A stretch of DNA of 64,000 bases from NCBI RefSeq assembly GCF_016909575.1, contig NZ_JAFBGA010000024.1:1-64000 (forward strand), in the 5' to 3' direction. The first letter of the stretch is position 1; each line of letters begins with the position of its first letter. Shown one piece after another: positions 17,033 through 26,218 of this stretch. A model generated the notes under the pieces. It did not search any database. It saw only the letters and a program-made list of their open reading frames with translations, and had not been told where the DNA came from. Both the position numbers and the translations under genes were made by a program. Source of the DNA: Streptomyces sp. HB132 (GTDB taxonomy: Bacteria; Actinomycetota; Actinomycetes; Streptomycetales; Streptomycetaceae).

Positions 17033-18304
17033 TCACCGCACGGTGATCCGTACGGACGAGCCGTCGGGGTCGACCCGGTCGACCCAGTCACCCGCCAGAT
17101 GGAACGGCCTGCCCGGGACCGCTGTCGACAGATGCCGCTCCCGGTGGAGTTCACGCCCGTCCTGTGAGACGACGAGCAGCGGCCGGGGCAGCCGCCGCAC
17201 GGTGCGCAGCACGAACCGGCCCCCCTGGGGCCGCACCCCGCCCGGCCCCGTCACGTTGGGGGCGATCCACCGCAGCGGTGCTTCGACGACCAGCGGGCGA
17301 CCGCCTCCCGCGGGGTCATCGGTTCCTGCCAGGCGGTGCAGTACGGGCACCGCCACGGCCCGGCCCTCCCCCGCGGCGAAACCCGCGCGTTCGACGGCGT
17401 GCAGCAGGTTCCCGGCGGCGAAGACACCGGGCCGCGAGGTCCGGAACGAGGTGTCGTAGGCGGGACCTCGGGTGCCCGGGTCGAGAACGAGCCCACCGCG
17501 CCTGGCCAGTTCGTGGTCGGGGACGAAGTCGCCGGTCAGGACGACTGTGTCGCAGCGCAGTGTGGTGGTGCGGCCGTCGTCGTGGCGCAGCGCCACTCCG
17601 GACAGCCGGGTCCTGCCAGTGAATCCCGTGACGGTCGCACCGGTGAGGAGCGGGACGCGCCGGCTCCGCAGCCGGACCGGCGCGGACGGGCGGTCGGTGA
17701 CCATGGCGACGACGTCGACCCCGGCCGCGCGCAGGGTGTCGGCGGCCGCGTGACCGACGGGCTCGTCACCGACGACGACCGCCCTGGTCCCGATCGGCTG
17801 GCCGTACAGATGGACGGCCTGCTGGAGCTCGCCGGTGGTGTAGACACCGGGCGGCCGGGTGCCGGGGATCAACCGTGCGCTGCGGGGCCGTTCACGGGCG
17901 CCTGTGGCGAGGACGACGGCGCGGGCGGTGATCTGTTCGAGTCCGGCCGGTCCGGTGGTCTCGACGGTGCGGGGTCCCGCCCAGCCGGTGACGGTGACCC
18001 CGGTGCGCAGGGCCGCGCCCGCGTCCAGGGCAGTGGTCACGCACCGCCGGGCGTAGTCGGGCCCGGTCCTCCCTCGCTGTGCGTACGCGGATGCCGTCGC
18101 CGATGCCAAGGCGTACGCCGAGCGGTCCAGACGTCCGCCGAATCCGCCGTGGTGGCAGTGGCGGGGGATCCCGCCGGCCTGCTGCTCGCGTTCCAGGATC
18201 TCCACCCGTCCCGCGCCCGCGGCGGCGAGTTCGGCTCCGGCCGCGAGACCTGCGGGTCCCGCGCCGACGATCAGGACGTCGACCTCACGTGCGATGCGGG
18301 TCAT
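17033..18304 (-). CDS. FAD-dependent pyridine-nucleotide oxidoreductase of glycerol operon
   Basis: 423 residues. The N-terminal FAD motif is DVLIVGAGPAGLAAGAE (about 9-25), with a second nucleotide-binding stretch RAVVVGDEPVGHAAAD (about 175-190) and a C-terminal FAD contact GVFAAGNLLHAVERAGFAAGEGR. The last 80 residues form an extra beta-rich tail. Such proteins accompany BFD-domain glycerol-3-phosphate dehydrogenases in glpK operons and may take electrons from them to a pyridine nucleotide or another acceptor. The start overlaps the upstream gene by ATGA, so it is translationally coupled. The exact electron acceptor is inferred. Confidence 0.78.
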   Translation of the reverse strand: MTRIAREVDVLIVGAGPAGLAAGAELAAAGAGRVEILEREQQAGGIPRHCHHGGFGGRLDRSAYALASATASAYAQRGRTGPDYARRCVTTALDAGAALRTGVTVTGWAGPRTVETTGPAGLEQITARAVVLATGARERPRSARLIPGTRPPGVYTTGELQQAVHLYGQPIGTRAVVVGDEPVGHAAADTLRAAGVDVVAMVTDRPSAPVRLRSRRVPLLTGATVTGFTGRTRLSGVALRHDDGRTTTLRCDTVVLTGDFVPDHELARRGGLVLDPGTRGPAYDTSFRTSRPGVFAAGNLLHAVERAGFAAGEGRAVAVPVLHRLAGTDDPAGGGRPLVVEAPLRWIAPNVTGPGGVRPQGGRFVLRTVRRLPRPLLVVSQDGRELHRERHLSTAVPGRPFHLAGDWVDRVDPDGSSVRITVR

Positions 18305-19722
18305 GGCCGCGCCTCCTCGAACAGGGCGCGGACGGCGGCGCCGCAGTGGAAACCCTGGCACCGGCCGCCACGGGCGCGCGTGCGGCGCCGCAGACCGTCC
18401 AGTGAGTGCGGGGGGATCGTCGAGGCCAGCGCGTCCCGGATCTCGCCGAGAGTGACCTGTTCGCAGTGGCAGACGAGCGTGCCGTACGCCGGATCCTCGG
18501 CGATCATGCGGGCGTTCCGGTAGGGGCGGGGGAACGCCTCGCCGAGGCCGGGCATCGTCAGGGGCGGGAGTGCGTGGGGCTCGCCGTGGTCCAGCCCTGT
18601 CGCCGCGAGGAGTTCCATGACGTGGCGGCCGATCGCCATGGACGCGGTGAGGCCGGTGGAGCGGATGCCGCCGACGGCGACGTAGCGCAGAGCGGGGTAC
18701 TCCTGGATGCGGTAGTCCTCCTGCCCGGTGGCGGCGCGCAGGCCGGCGTAGACGGCGGTGACCTCCTCGTCGACAAGCCCGGGCAGGATCCGGCGGCCCT
18801 TCTCGCGGAGGAGGTGCAGGCCGTCGGCGGTGGATCCGGTGTCGGTCTTGTCGTCGAGCTCCTCGGCCGTGGGTCCCAGGAGGACGTTGCCGAACACGGT
18901 CGGTGCGATCAGGACGCCCTTGCCCGCCGGGCCCGGGACCGGCAGGAGGATGTGGCCGACGAGGTCGCGGGCGAGCTTGTCGTAGACGATGAGCTGCCCG
19001 CGGCGCGGGGTCACGGTGAACACCTCGTGGCCGAGGAGCCGGTCGATCTCGTCGGCGTGCAGCCCGGCGGCGTTGACCAGGTAGCGGGTGCGCAGCGGTC
19101 CGCGCGAGGTGGTGAGCGTATGGCCTTCGGCGTCGCTGCCGACGTCCACCACCCGGCAGCTCAGGTGCAGGTGGACGCCTGCCCGGACCGCCTGGGTGGC
19201 GAAGGCGAGCGGTGTGGTCCAAGGACAGATGATGCTTTCGTCGGGAACGTCGAGAGCGCCGAGCGCTCCGGGTCCGAGATGTGGTTCGCGGGCCCGCAGC
19301 TCGTCGGCTCCGATGACGCGGGACGCGTCGTAGCCGTTCCGTTCGGCCTTGTCCCGCAGCCGGGGCAGCGCGGCGAGCTGGTCCTCGTCCCAGGCCACGA
19401 GGAGGGCGCCGACCCGCTCGACGGGGATGCCGGTGTCCGTGGCGTAGGCGGCGAGGAGGTCCCGTCCTTCGCGGACGAGGCGGGCTTCCAGCGATCCCGG
19501 GACGGCGTCGAAGCCCGTGTGCAGGATCGCGGTGTTGGCCTTCGAGGTGCCGTTGCCGATGTCGTCGGCGGCGTCGATCAGGGCGGTGCGCAGCGGGTGA
19601 CGGGCCAGTTCGCGGGCGATGGCCGCGCCCACGACGCCCGCGCCGATCACGGTGACGTCATACGTGTCGTCCCCGTCCTCCCTCGAGGGCAGAGGGCCGG
19701 CCGTGGTGAGGGGGACGGTCAC
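18301..19722 (-). CDS. Glycerol-3-phosphate dehydrogenase-like FAD oxidoreductase with C-terminal BFD [2Fe-2S] domain
   Basis: 473 residues. An N-terminal DAO/GlpA-type FAD domain (DVTVIGAGVVGAAIAREL, about 22-39, and the SKANTAILHTGFD segment) is followed by a BFD-like domain with Cys ligands in LVCHCEQVTLGEI (about 410) and GGRCQGFHCG (about 455-464). This combination is typical of NAD(P)/FAD-dependent GlpA relatives rather than aerobic GlpD, and presumably oxidises glycerol-3-phosphate. GTG 19722 overlaps the kinase stop (GTGA) and the 3' end overlaps the next start (ATGA), so the three genes form one coupled operon. The Fe-S ligands suggest electron transfer to the partner oxidoreductase. 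Confidence 0.82.
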   Translation of the reverse strand: MTVPLTTAGPLPSREDGDDTYDVTVIGAGVVGAAIARELARHPLRTALIDAADDIGNGTSKANTAILHTGFDAVPGSLEARLVREGRDLLAAYATDTGIPVERVGALLVAWDEDQLAALPRLRDKAERNGYDASRVIGADELRAREPHLGPGALGALDVPDESIICPWTTPLAFATQAVRAGVHLHLSCRVVDVGSDAEGHTLTTSRGPLRTRYLVNAAGLHADEIDRLLGHEVFTVTPRRGQLIVYDKLARDLVGHILLPVPGPAGKGVLIAPTVFGNVLLGPTAEELDDKTDTGSTADGLHLLREKGRRILPGLVDEEVTAVYAGLRAATGQEDYRIQEYPALRYVAVGGIRSTGLTASMAIGRHVMELLAATGLDHGEPHALPPLTMPGLGEAFPRPYRNARMIAEDPAYGTLVCHCEQVTLGEIRDALASTIPPHSLDGLRRRTRARGGRCQGFHCGAAVRALFEEARP

Positions 19723-21203
19723 GCGCGCTCCCGGAGGCCGTCCACAGCGACCCGGAATCCGGCGAGGCGCTCCGCCGCCTCCTCGGGGCCGATGCGTGGT
19801 TCGTACACCGCGGAGGGCCGCCACTCGGGTGTCGCGCTGCTCGGCCGCAGCCGGGGGTCGAGCCCGAGGCGCGCCACCGCTCCGGCGCCGAGCGCGGTCA
19901 CGTCGGGCAGCGCCGAGACCTCGACCGGGCGTTGCAGCAGGTCCGCCTGGGTCTGCATGAGCAGCGTGGAGCGGGTCAGGCCGCCGTCGACGCGCAGCGC
20001 GGTCAGCGGGGAGCCGAGGTCGGACGCGGCGGCCTCGGCCAGCGCGACGACCTGCGCGGCGATGCCCTCGCAGAGGGCCCTGACCAGGTGTCCGGCGGTG
20101 GTGTCGAGGCCGAGGCCGGTCAGGGATCCGCGCAGGTCGCTGCGCCACCAGGGTGCGGCGAGGCCGGCGAGCGCCGGGACGAAGGTGACTCCGCCGGTGC
20201 TCGGGACCGACGCGCCCACCGGATCGAGGTCCTCGGCGCCGGAGATCACCCCGAGGTCGGTGAGCCAGCGCACGGCCGAAGCCGCCGTGTAGACCTGGCC
20301 GTCGACGCAGTAGTCCGTCCGCCCGCCGAGGCGCCAGGCGACGCAGCTGACGAGGCCGCTGGAGCCGGTGCTCGGTCGACGTCCGGTCTGGGCGAGGAGG
20401 AACGCCCCGGTGCCGTAGGTGCATTTGGCCTGGCCGGGTTCCAGGGCGTTCTGTGCCAGCAGTGCGGCCTGCTGGTCGACGAGGAGGCCGGTCAGGGGTA
20501 CTTCTCCGCCGAACGCGGTGGTGGTGCCGACCGGTCCGGCGCAGTCGACGACATCGGGCAGCCGTTCGTCGGACAGACCGAAGATCTCCAGGGCGGCGGG
20601 CGACCAGTCGACGTCACGGAGGCCTAGGAGCTGGGTGCGCCCCGCGGTGGCGGCGTCGGTGACGAAGGCTCCCGTCAGCTGGTGGACCAGCCAGGAGTCG
20701 CTGGTCGTCACGACACCGCTCCGTGTCAGTTCACGGCGGATCCACGCCATCTTGGGGGCGGCGAAGTACGGATCGAGCGGGAGCCCGGTGAGCCGCTTCA
20801 GCTCGTCCCCGTGTGCGGCGAGCTCGCCGCAGATCCCCTCCGCGCGCCGGTCCTGCCAGACGACGGCGTCGGTGAGCGGCCGGCCGGTCGCGGGGTCCCA
20901 GGCCAGCACCGTCTCGCCCTGGTTGGCCAGTCCCACGGCCGCAACGGGTTCGGCCGCCTCCGCCACCGCCTGCCGGCCGGCGTCGAGCACCGACCCGATC
21001 AGTTCGGCGGGATCGGCCTCCACGAGACCGCCGGCACCGTATCGCGGGCGCACGGGCGCTGAACCGGAACCGATCACCCCGCGTTCGGGACAGATCACCA
21101 GTGCCTTGGTCCCGGACGTCCCCTGGTCGATGGCGAGTACCGGCTCTGTCAAGCGACGCTCCTGCCGTGCGGACCGCCCGGACCCGGGCGGAATCGTGAT
21201 CAT
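19719..21203 (-). CDS. glpK: Glycerol kinase (FGGY family)
   Basis: 494 residues from ATG 21203. An N-terminal phosphate-binding loop LAIDQGTSGTKALV and the FGGY kinase segments YGTGAFLL and DGGLTRSTLLMQ are clear. It phosphorylates glycerol (or a related polyol) to feed the downstream dehydrogenase. ATG 21203 has a strong RBS (GGAGG, 6-base spacing) and sits just after a good promoter; TTG 21152, also with AGGAG, would give the family-like start TEPVLAIDQG and cannot be excluded. An inverted repeat CCGCCCG-GACC-CGGGCGG at 21174-21191 lies between the two starts. First gene of the operon; substrate specificity is inferred from its partners. Confidence 0.85.
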   Translation of the reverse strand: MITIPPGSGRSARQERRLTEPVLAIDQGTSGTKALVICPERGVIGSGSAPVRPRYGAGGLVEADPAELIGSVLDAGRQAVAEAAEPVAAVGLANQGETVLAWDPATGRPLTDAVVWQDRRAEGICGELAAHGDELKRLTGLPLDPYFAAPKMAWIRRELTRSGVVTTSDSWLVHQLTGAFVTDAATAGRTQLLGLRDVDWSPAALEIFGLSDERLPDVVDCAGPVGTTTAFGGEVPLTGLLVDQQAALLAQNALEPGQAKCTYGTGAFLLAQTGRRPSTGSSGLVSCVAWRLGGRTDYCVDGQVYTAASAVRWLTDLGVISGAEDLDPVGASVPSTGGVTFVPALAGLAAPWWRSDLRGSLTGLGLDTTAGHLVRALCEGIAAQVVALAEAAASDLGSPLTALRVDGGLTRSTLLMQTQADLLQRPVEVSALPDVTALGAGAVARLGLDPRLRPSSATPEWRPSAVYEPRIGPEEAAERLAGFRVAVDGLRERA

Positions 21204-21218
21204 CTGGTCCCTCCGCCC

Positions 21219-21247
21219 ACAGTCGTGCAGACCACGCCTTGCGTCAA
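21219..21247 (-). promoter_or_regulatory. Promoter of glycerol operon
   Basis: TTGACG (21247-21242) and GACTGT (21224-21219) are spaced by 17 bases, placing the transcript start about 10 bases before the kinase RBS. This supports ATG 21203. The remaining divergent region up to 21526 (323 bases in all) shows nothing further recognisable. Confidence 0.5.
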
Positions 21248-21526
21248 CCCTCTCCAGAACCTCCTGCGCGGAGCCCTGTCGAGAGATCAACGTCCTGTAT
21301 GCGTGGACTACTTGAGTAAGATCCGCGGAGTCACCGGAACGTCGGCCTTCCGGGCCCTAAACTCTCCGCCGGGTGGACAACCGGACGATGACCACTGGTA
21401 GTTCATCACTGAACAGCCCAACCCCCCACGTTCCATGAGGATTCATGACGAGAAGAATCTGCGCCGTGCCGCCGTGCCCGGCCTCCCGCCCTTCCCCCAC
21501 CGCGCGTTCAGGGGCGGGGCGCACGC

Positions 21527-22537
21527 ATGGCTGCCGGTGATTTCCGGCCGGTCTACCACCCCGCGGGCCACGACCACGCGTTGCGGGTGGCATTACAGGA
21601 TGTGCGTACCGGCCGCTGGCTCGCCATGCGGAATCTGCTGGAGAGCACACCGGACTGGGCCCTGTGGACCCAGCGGACCCAGATCCTCGCGGCTGTGGCT
21701 GCGGGCTCGGACACGGTGCACACCTGGCTCACCGAGGAGCCGAAGAGCGTCGCGGCGACGGTGATGCTCGCACGGGTGGCCGTGGAGCGGGCCGTCCGCG
21801 CCCACCGGGAGGGGCGTTCCAGGGCGCAGGAGCTTTGGCATGAGGCGTGGGAGGGGTGCCGCTCCGCCGCGCACGCCTCGCCCGCGGATCCGGTGCCCTG
21901 GGTCTGCCTGCTCGCACTGTCCCAGCTCGACGAGGGGCAGCGTCTCGAAGAGCACCGGCTGCTGCCTCCTGGCCCGATGTTGTTCCCCGGGCCGTGGGGG
22001 CTGCTGGCGGAGGCGGACAAACGCGATCCGTTCAATCGCGAGGCCTATCACCGGATGCTGCAGTTCGTCTACGCGAGGCAGGCGGGTGGCACACTCTCCG
22101 AGGCGGTCAACTTCGTCCAGTGGGCGGCCTCTTCGGCTCCTGAGGGGTCCTCGCTCCATGTGTTGCCGCTCTATGTCCGGGTGGAGCGCTACCGCCGTGA
22201 GCACGGCCACGAGCGGGCGCTGGACCTGCACTGGGTCACCGAGGACGGTGAGCGGGACGCCCGGCGCGCCCTGGACATCTGGTTCGCGGCCGCCGAACCG
22301 GCCGCCCGGTCCCTGCTCGATCTCAACCATCTCGCCCACGCGTTGTGGGGTTCTCTCCGGTTCTCCGACGCCGCGCCGGTGTTCCGGGCGATGGGTCCGT
22401 ACTACACGTCGGTGCCCTGGGCCCACCGCACACGTACACCGCAGGATCCGGCCGGTGCCGAGGACGTGTTCCTCCGGGCCCGGACCCGCTGTCTGACCGC
22501 CGAGCCCGTGCCCGGGAGAGAACCCCCGCACGGCTGA
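21527..22537 (+). CDS. Conserved hypothetical, helical-repeat protein
   Basis: 336 residues, soluble, Ala/Arg/Leu-rich and apparently all-helical, with a TPR-like feel; Trp-rich patches (NLLESTPDWALWTQRTQ, ELWHEAWEGCR, HALWGSLRFSDAAPVFRAMG) recur. I recognise it only as a conserved streptomycete hypothetical, perhaps related to DUF4034-type proteins. No catalytic motif or signal peptide was seen. ATG 21527 is preceded by a GGGG-rich stretch rather than a clean RBS. Divergent from the glycerol operon, and 95 bases upstream of the permease gene. Confidence 0.65.
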   Translation: MAAGDFRPVYHPAGHDHALRVALQDVRTGRWLAMRNLLESTPDWALWTQRTQILAAVAAGSDTVHTWLTEEPKSVAATVMLARVAVERAVRAHREGRSRAQELWHEAWEGCRSAAHASPADPVPWVCLLALSQLDEGQRLEEHRLLPPGPMLFPGPWGLLAEADKRDPFNREAYHRMLQFVYARQAGGTLSEAVNFVQWAASSAPEGSSLHVLPLYVRVERYRREHGHERALDLHWVTEDGERDARRALDIWFAAAEPAARSLLDLNHLAHALWGSLRFSDAAPVFRAMGPYYTSVPWAHRTRTPQDPAGAEDVFLRARTRCLTAEPVPGREPPHG

Positions 22538-22632
22538 CCGGCCGGCCTCTACGGCGAACCGCCTGTTCCTGACCTGCCGTCACCGCCTCAGGACCTTCCC
22601 TTCCACGTCCCCCCACCCGGAGGTCATCTCCC

Positions 22633-24162
22633 ATGTCCATATCCGCCTCGACCCCGTCGAGCACGGAGCCCACACCGCAGAAGGACGAAGAGCAGCGGCT
22701 GCGCGAGCTCGGGTATCAGCCGGTGCTGGCCCGTCGCATGGGCGGCTTCGGCAACTTCGCGATCAGCTTCTCCGTCATCTCGATCCTCTCCGGCTGCATG
22801 ACGCTGTACGGCTTCGGCATGTCGACCGGTGGCCCGGCCGTGATGCTCTGGGGCTGGGCCGGTGTCGGCCTGTTCGTGCTCTGCGTGGGCATGGCCCTGG
22901 CCGAGGTCACCAGCGCGTACCCGACGTCGGGGGCCCTCTACTACATGGCGGACCGGCTCGGTGGCCGCAAATGGGGCTGGTACACCGGGTGGCTGAACCT
23001 GCTCGGTCTGCTGGGCGCGATCGCCGGCATCGACTACGGGGCTGCGCTGTTCACGGGCGCCCTGCTGAATCTGCAGTGGGGCTTCGATCCCACCCCCGGT
23101 TCCACGATGCTGATCTTCCTCTGCATCCTCCTGCTGCACGCGGTGCTGAACCTCTTCGGCGTGCGCCTGGTCAGTGTGCTCAACTCGATCAGTGTCTGGT
23201 GGCACCTGGGCGGTGTGGCCGTGATCGTGACGGTGCTGGCCATCGTGCCCTCCAACCACCAGTCGCCGTCGTTCGTCTTCACCGAGTTCGTCAACGGAAC
23301 CGGCTGGGAGAACCCGATCTACGTGGCGGCGATCGGTCTGCTCCTGGCGCAGTACACCTTCTGCGGTTACGACGCCTCCGCCCATCTGTCGGAGGAGACG
23401 TCCAACGCGTCGGTGACGGCGGCCAAGGGCATCGTCCGGGCGATCTGGGTCTCGTGGATCGCCGGTTTCGTCCTGCTGGCCGGACTGACCTTCGCCATCC
23501 AGGACTACGCGGGCACCCAGAACAGCGCGACCGGGGTTCCCCCGGCCCAGATCCTGATCGACGCGCTGGGCACGGCGGGCGCCACCGCCATGCTGCTGAT
23601 CGTGATCGCCGCGCAGCTGTTCTGCGGCAACGCCGAGGTCGCCGCCGCCAGCCGGATGGTGTTCGCCTTCAGCCGTGACAACGCGCTGCCGGGCTCCGCG
23701 CTGTGGCGCAAGGTGAGCGCGCGCACCCAGACCCCGGTGCCCGCCGTGTGGCTCTCGGTCGCCGTCGCCGCGCTGCTGGCGGTTCCGTCGCTGTACTCCG
23801 CGACCGCGTACGGGGCCGTCACGGCGATCAACGTCATCGGAATCACGCCCGCGTACGCCATCCCGATCTACCTGAAGCTGCGGGCCGGGGACCGGTTCGA
23901 GCGCGGTCCCTGGCACCTCGGCCGCTGGTCGAAGCCGATCGGCTGGATCGCCGTGGCGTGGGTCGCCGTCGTGAGTGTGCTGTTCCTGCTCCCGCAGTCC
24001 TCGCCGGTGACCATCGACTCGATGAACTACGCGTCGATCGCCCTGGTCGCCGTGCTGGTCCTGGCCACGGTGTGGTGGTTCGTCGCGCGCCGTTCGTACA
24101 GCACTCCGGCCGCGTACGGCAACGCGCGTGAGCAGGCGGAGATCGCCGAGGGCATCGTCTGA
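22633..24162 (+). CDS. APC-family amino-acid permease
   Basis: 509 residues with about twelve membrane segments. The first segment has GGFGNFAISFSVISILSG, and the following EVTSAYPTSGALYYMADRLGG is the APC/ACT signature of amino acid, GABA or choline permeases. RBS GGAGG lies 10 bases before ATG. It probably imports an amino acid or amine by proton symport; the substrate cannot be told. Monocistronic, converging on the TauE gene 21 bases away. Confidence 0.88.
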   Translation: MSISASTPSSTEPTPQKDEEQRLRELGYQPVLARRMGGFGNFAISFSVISILSGCMTLYGFGMSTGGPAVMLWGWAGVGLFVLCVGMALAEVTSAYPTSGALYYMADRLGGRKWGWYTGWLNLLGLLGAIAGIDYGAALFTGALLNLQWGFDPTPGSTMLIFLCILLLHAVLNLFGVRLVSVLNSISVWWHLGGVAVIVTVLAIVPSNHQSPSFVFTEFVNGTGWENPIYVAAIGLLLAQYTFCGYDASAHLSEETSNASVTAAKGIVRAIWVSWIAGFVLLAGLTFAIQDYAGTQNSATGVPPAQILIDALGTAGATAMLLIVIAAQLFCGNAEVAAASRMVFAFSRDNALPGSALWRKVSARTQTPVPAVWLSVAVAALLAVPSLYSATAYGAVTAINVIGITPAYAIPIYLKLRAGDRFERGPWHLGRWSKPIGWIAVAWVAVVSVLFLLPQSSPVTIDSMNYASIALVAVLVLATVWWFVARRSYSTPAAYGNAREQAEIAEGIV

Positions 24163-24183
24163 CAGCCCCTCCCCGGGCGGTCT

Positions 24184-24951
24184 TCAGCGCAGCAGCAGCT
24201 GGAGGCCGCCCAGGACGGTTGCTCCGATCACGATCCGGTCGAAGAGCTTCTGGTTGATCCGGCCGACGCAGACGCGGCCGAGGTACGCACCCGGGATGAC
24301 GAAGAGCACGAGGGCCGCGTCCAGCAGCAGCGACTGCGCGTCGATGAGGCCGAGTCCCACGCTGAAGGGCACCTTCGAGGTGTTGACGATCAGGAAGAAC
24401 CACGCGGACGTCCCGAGGAAGCCCAGCTTCCGGAAACCCGCCGAAAGTAGATAGAGCGACATCACGGGGCCGCCGGCGTTGGCGACCATGGTGGTGAATC
24501 CGCCGAGCACTCCGTACGAGCGCGCCTTGAGGCGCCCGCCGCGCACAGGACCGTCCTCGTCCTCGTGTTCCGCCTCCGGCTCGGGCCGGGCGCGACGGCG
24601 CAGGATGGTGACGCCCGCCATGAACAGCAGGATGGCGCCGATCGAGGTGCGTACGGCGGCGTCGTCGGCCCACACCATGAAGACCGTGCCCGCCACCACG
24701 CCCACGGCGACGGCGGGGAAGAGCCTCAGCAGGGTCGGCCAGTGGGCGTGACGGCGGTAGACGAGGACGGCGAGGACGTCGCCCGCGATCAGGATCGGGA
24801 GCAGCACCCCGGTCGATTCGCGGGCCGGGAGGACGGCCGCGAAGACCGCGAGGCTGATGGTGTTGGCACCGCTGACGGCCGTCTTCGAGAACCCGACGAG
24901 GGTGGATGCCGCCGCGAGCGCGGCCAGTTGCCAGAGTGTGATGGTGTCCAT
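24184..24951 (-). CDS. TauE/SafE family membrane exporter
   Basis: 255 residues with about eight membrane segments in two halves. The family glycine motifs are visible: STLVGFSKTAVSGAN near residue 20 and GGFTTMVANAGGPVMSLYLL near 150. TauE/SafE proteins move small anions, for example sulfite, sulfoacetate or other organosulfur compounds, across the membrane; the substrate here is unknown. A charged loop (ARPEPEAEHEDEDGP) joins the halves. Divergent from the DeoR-LacI regulator, so the 145-base intergenic region carries promoters for both. Confidence 0.82.
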   Translation of the reverse strand: MDTITLWQLAALAAASTLVGFSKTAVSGANTISLAVFAAVLPARESTGVLLPILIAGDVLAVLVYRRHAHWPTLLRLFPAVAVGVVAGTVFMVWADDAAVRTSIGAILLFMAGVTILRRRARPEPEAEHEDEDGPVRGGRLKARSYGVLGGFTTMVANAGGPVMSLYLLSAGFRKLGFLGTSAWFFLIVNTSKVPFSVGLGLIDAQSLLLDAALVLFVIPGAYLGRVCVGRINQKLFDRIVIGATVLGGLQLLLR

Positions 24952-25055
24952 GCCGGATCAGATGGTAGACGCAACTTCTTGTCGGCGGGTGATCGCCCAC
25001 CCTTTGAGCGCACGGAACGCGGGTCCCTCGCTATGCTGCGATCGCTCACGAAAAC

Positions 25056-25065
25056 GTTCAAACGA
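25056..25065. promoter_or_regulatory. Candidate operator of the DeoR-LacI hybrid regulator (own gene)
   Basis: GTTCAAACGA, within the dyad GTTC-AAAC-GAAC (25056-25067), lies about 30 bases before the regulator start. The reverse complement TCGTTTGAAC recurs at 26219-26228 just upstream of the ABC operon, suggesting one regulator acting at both places. Confidence 0.5.
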
Positions 25066-25096
25066 ACATCGCACAGCGTTAGGCAAGGGGGCCAGC

Positions 25097-26218
25097 ATGC
25101 GGGAGCCGGTTGAGCTGAGGCGGAAGCGCATTCTCGCGGTGGTGCACGCGCGCGGCGCGGTCAAGGTGAGTTCGCTCGCGGACGAACTGGACGTCTCGCC
25201 GGTCACGCTCCGGCGGGACGTGGAGGAGCTGGCCAGGACGGGCATGCTGCGGCGTGGCCACGGTGTGGTCCGCCCGATGGGGGAGGCAGGACGGACGGCG
25301 GGGGTGCCTGCCGCCCGGAGTCGTGAACCGGAGACGGCCGGAGCCGCGGTGGCCCTCGTCGTCCCGGAGCGGCATTCGTATCTCTACGAAACCCTGCACG
25401 GCGCCAGGACGGCCCTTGAGGAGGCAGGGACCCGGATCACCCTGTACATCGCCCCGCAGGCGGCCGGGGCCGAACGGCCGCAGGTGGAACGGGCTCTTGC
25501 CGCGGGCGTGCGCGGCCTGCTGATCGCCCCCCGGTGGCGCAGCGCCGCCGGCGAGGAGGCGGACTACGGCTGGCTCGCCGGGATGGGGGTCCCCACCGTC
25601 CTGATGGAACGGCGACCCCGGCCCGGCAGCGCGCTGCACGCCCTGGACTCGGTCTGCTCCGACCACTGGTACGGGATGCACCTGGCCGTGGACCACCTGA
25701 TCTCACTCGGTCACCGCCGGCTCGTACTGGCCGCGCGAAACGACAGCCCGACCGCACGCTCCATACGGGCGGCGTTCACCGAGATCGCCGCCTCCCGGCC
25801 CGAGGTGGAGGACTGGTCGGTGGTGCTCAGCTCCCCGAACGCGGGCCCCGGGGAGCCGGGCACCCGGGAGCCGGTCCCGGATCTCACCGCCCTGCTGCGG
25901 GAGCGCGGCGTGACCGGTGCCGTCCTGCACGGCGACGAGGACGCCCTGATGCTGGTGCAGCGGCTGGCGGAGAGCGGGATCCGGGTGCCGCGGGACTGCT
26001 CGGTGGTGGCGTACGACGATGTCGTCGCGGCGCTGGGCAGCACCGCCCTCACCGCGGTGGCGCCACCGCGGGCCGAGATCGGCCGGGCGGCAGCCGAGCT
26101 TCTCCTTCACCGGCTGGCGGACCCGGCGGGTGCGACCGGTCCGGTGCGCCGGACGGAGCTGCTCCCCCGCCTCGAAGTGCGTGGATCGACTCAGGAGTTG
26201 CCCCACTCCACAATCTGA
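25097..26218 (+). CDS. DeoR-type HTH fused to LacI-type sugar-sensing domain, transcriptional regulator
   Basis: 373 residues. Residues 1-60 are a DeoR winged helix (RRKRILAVVHARGAVKVSSLADELDVSPVTLRRDVEELARTG, where the recognition helix is SPVTLRRDVEEL). Residues 85-360 resemble a LacI/GalR periplasmic-binding-like sensor domain (VCSDHWYGMHLAVDHLISLGHRR, GVTGAVLHGDEDALMLVQRLAESGIRVPRDCSVVAYDD). It is therefore a hybrid of two repressor families, as seen in some actinobacteria. ATG 25097 follows AAGGGG. It lies directly upstream of, and codirectional with, a sugar-uptake operon that shares its candidate operator, so it is probably that operon's repressor with the imported sugar as inducer. 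Confidence 0.88.
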   Translation: MREPVELRRKRILAVVHARGAVKVSSLADELDVSPVTLRRDVEELARTGMLRRGHGVVRPMGEAGRTAGVPAARSREPETAGAAVALVVPERHSYLYETLHGARTALEEAGTRITLYIAPQAAGAERPQVERALAAGVRGLLIAPRWRSAAGEEADYGWLAGMGVPTVLMERRPRPGSALHALDSVCSDHWYGMHLAVDHLISLGHRRLVLAARNDSPTARSIRAAFTEIAASRPEVEDWSVVLSSPNAGPGEPGTREPVPDLTALLRERGVTGAVLHGDEDALMLVQRLAESGIRVPRDCSVVAYDDVVAALGSTALTAVAPPRAEIGRAAAELLLHRLADPAGATGPVRRTELLPRLEVRGSTQELPHSTI

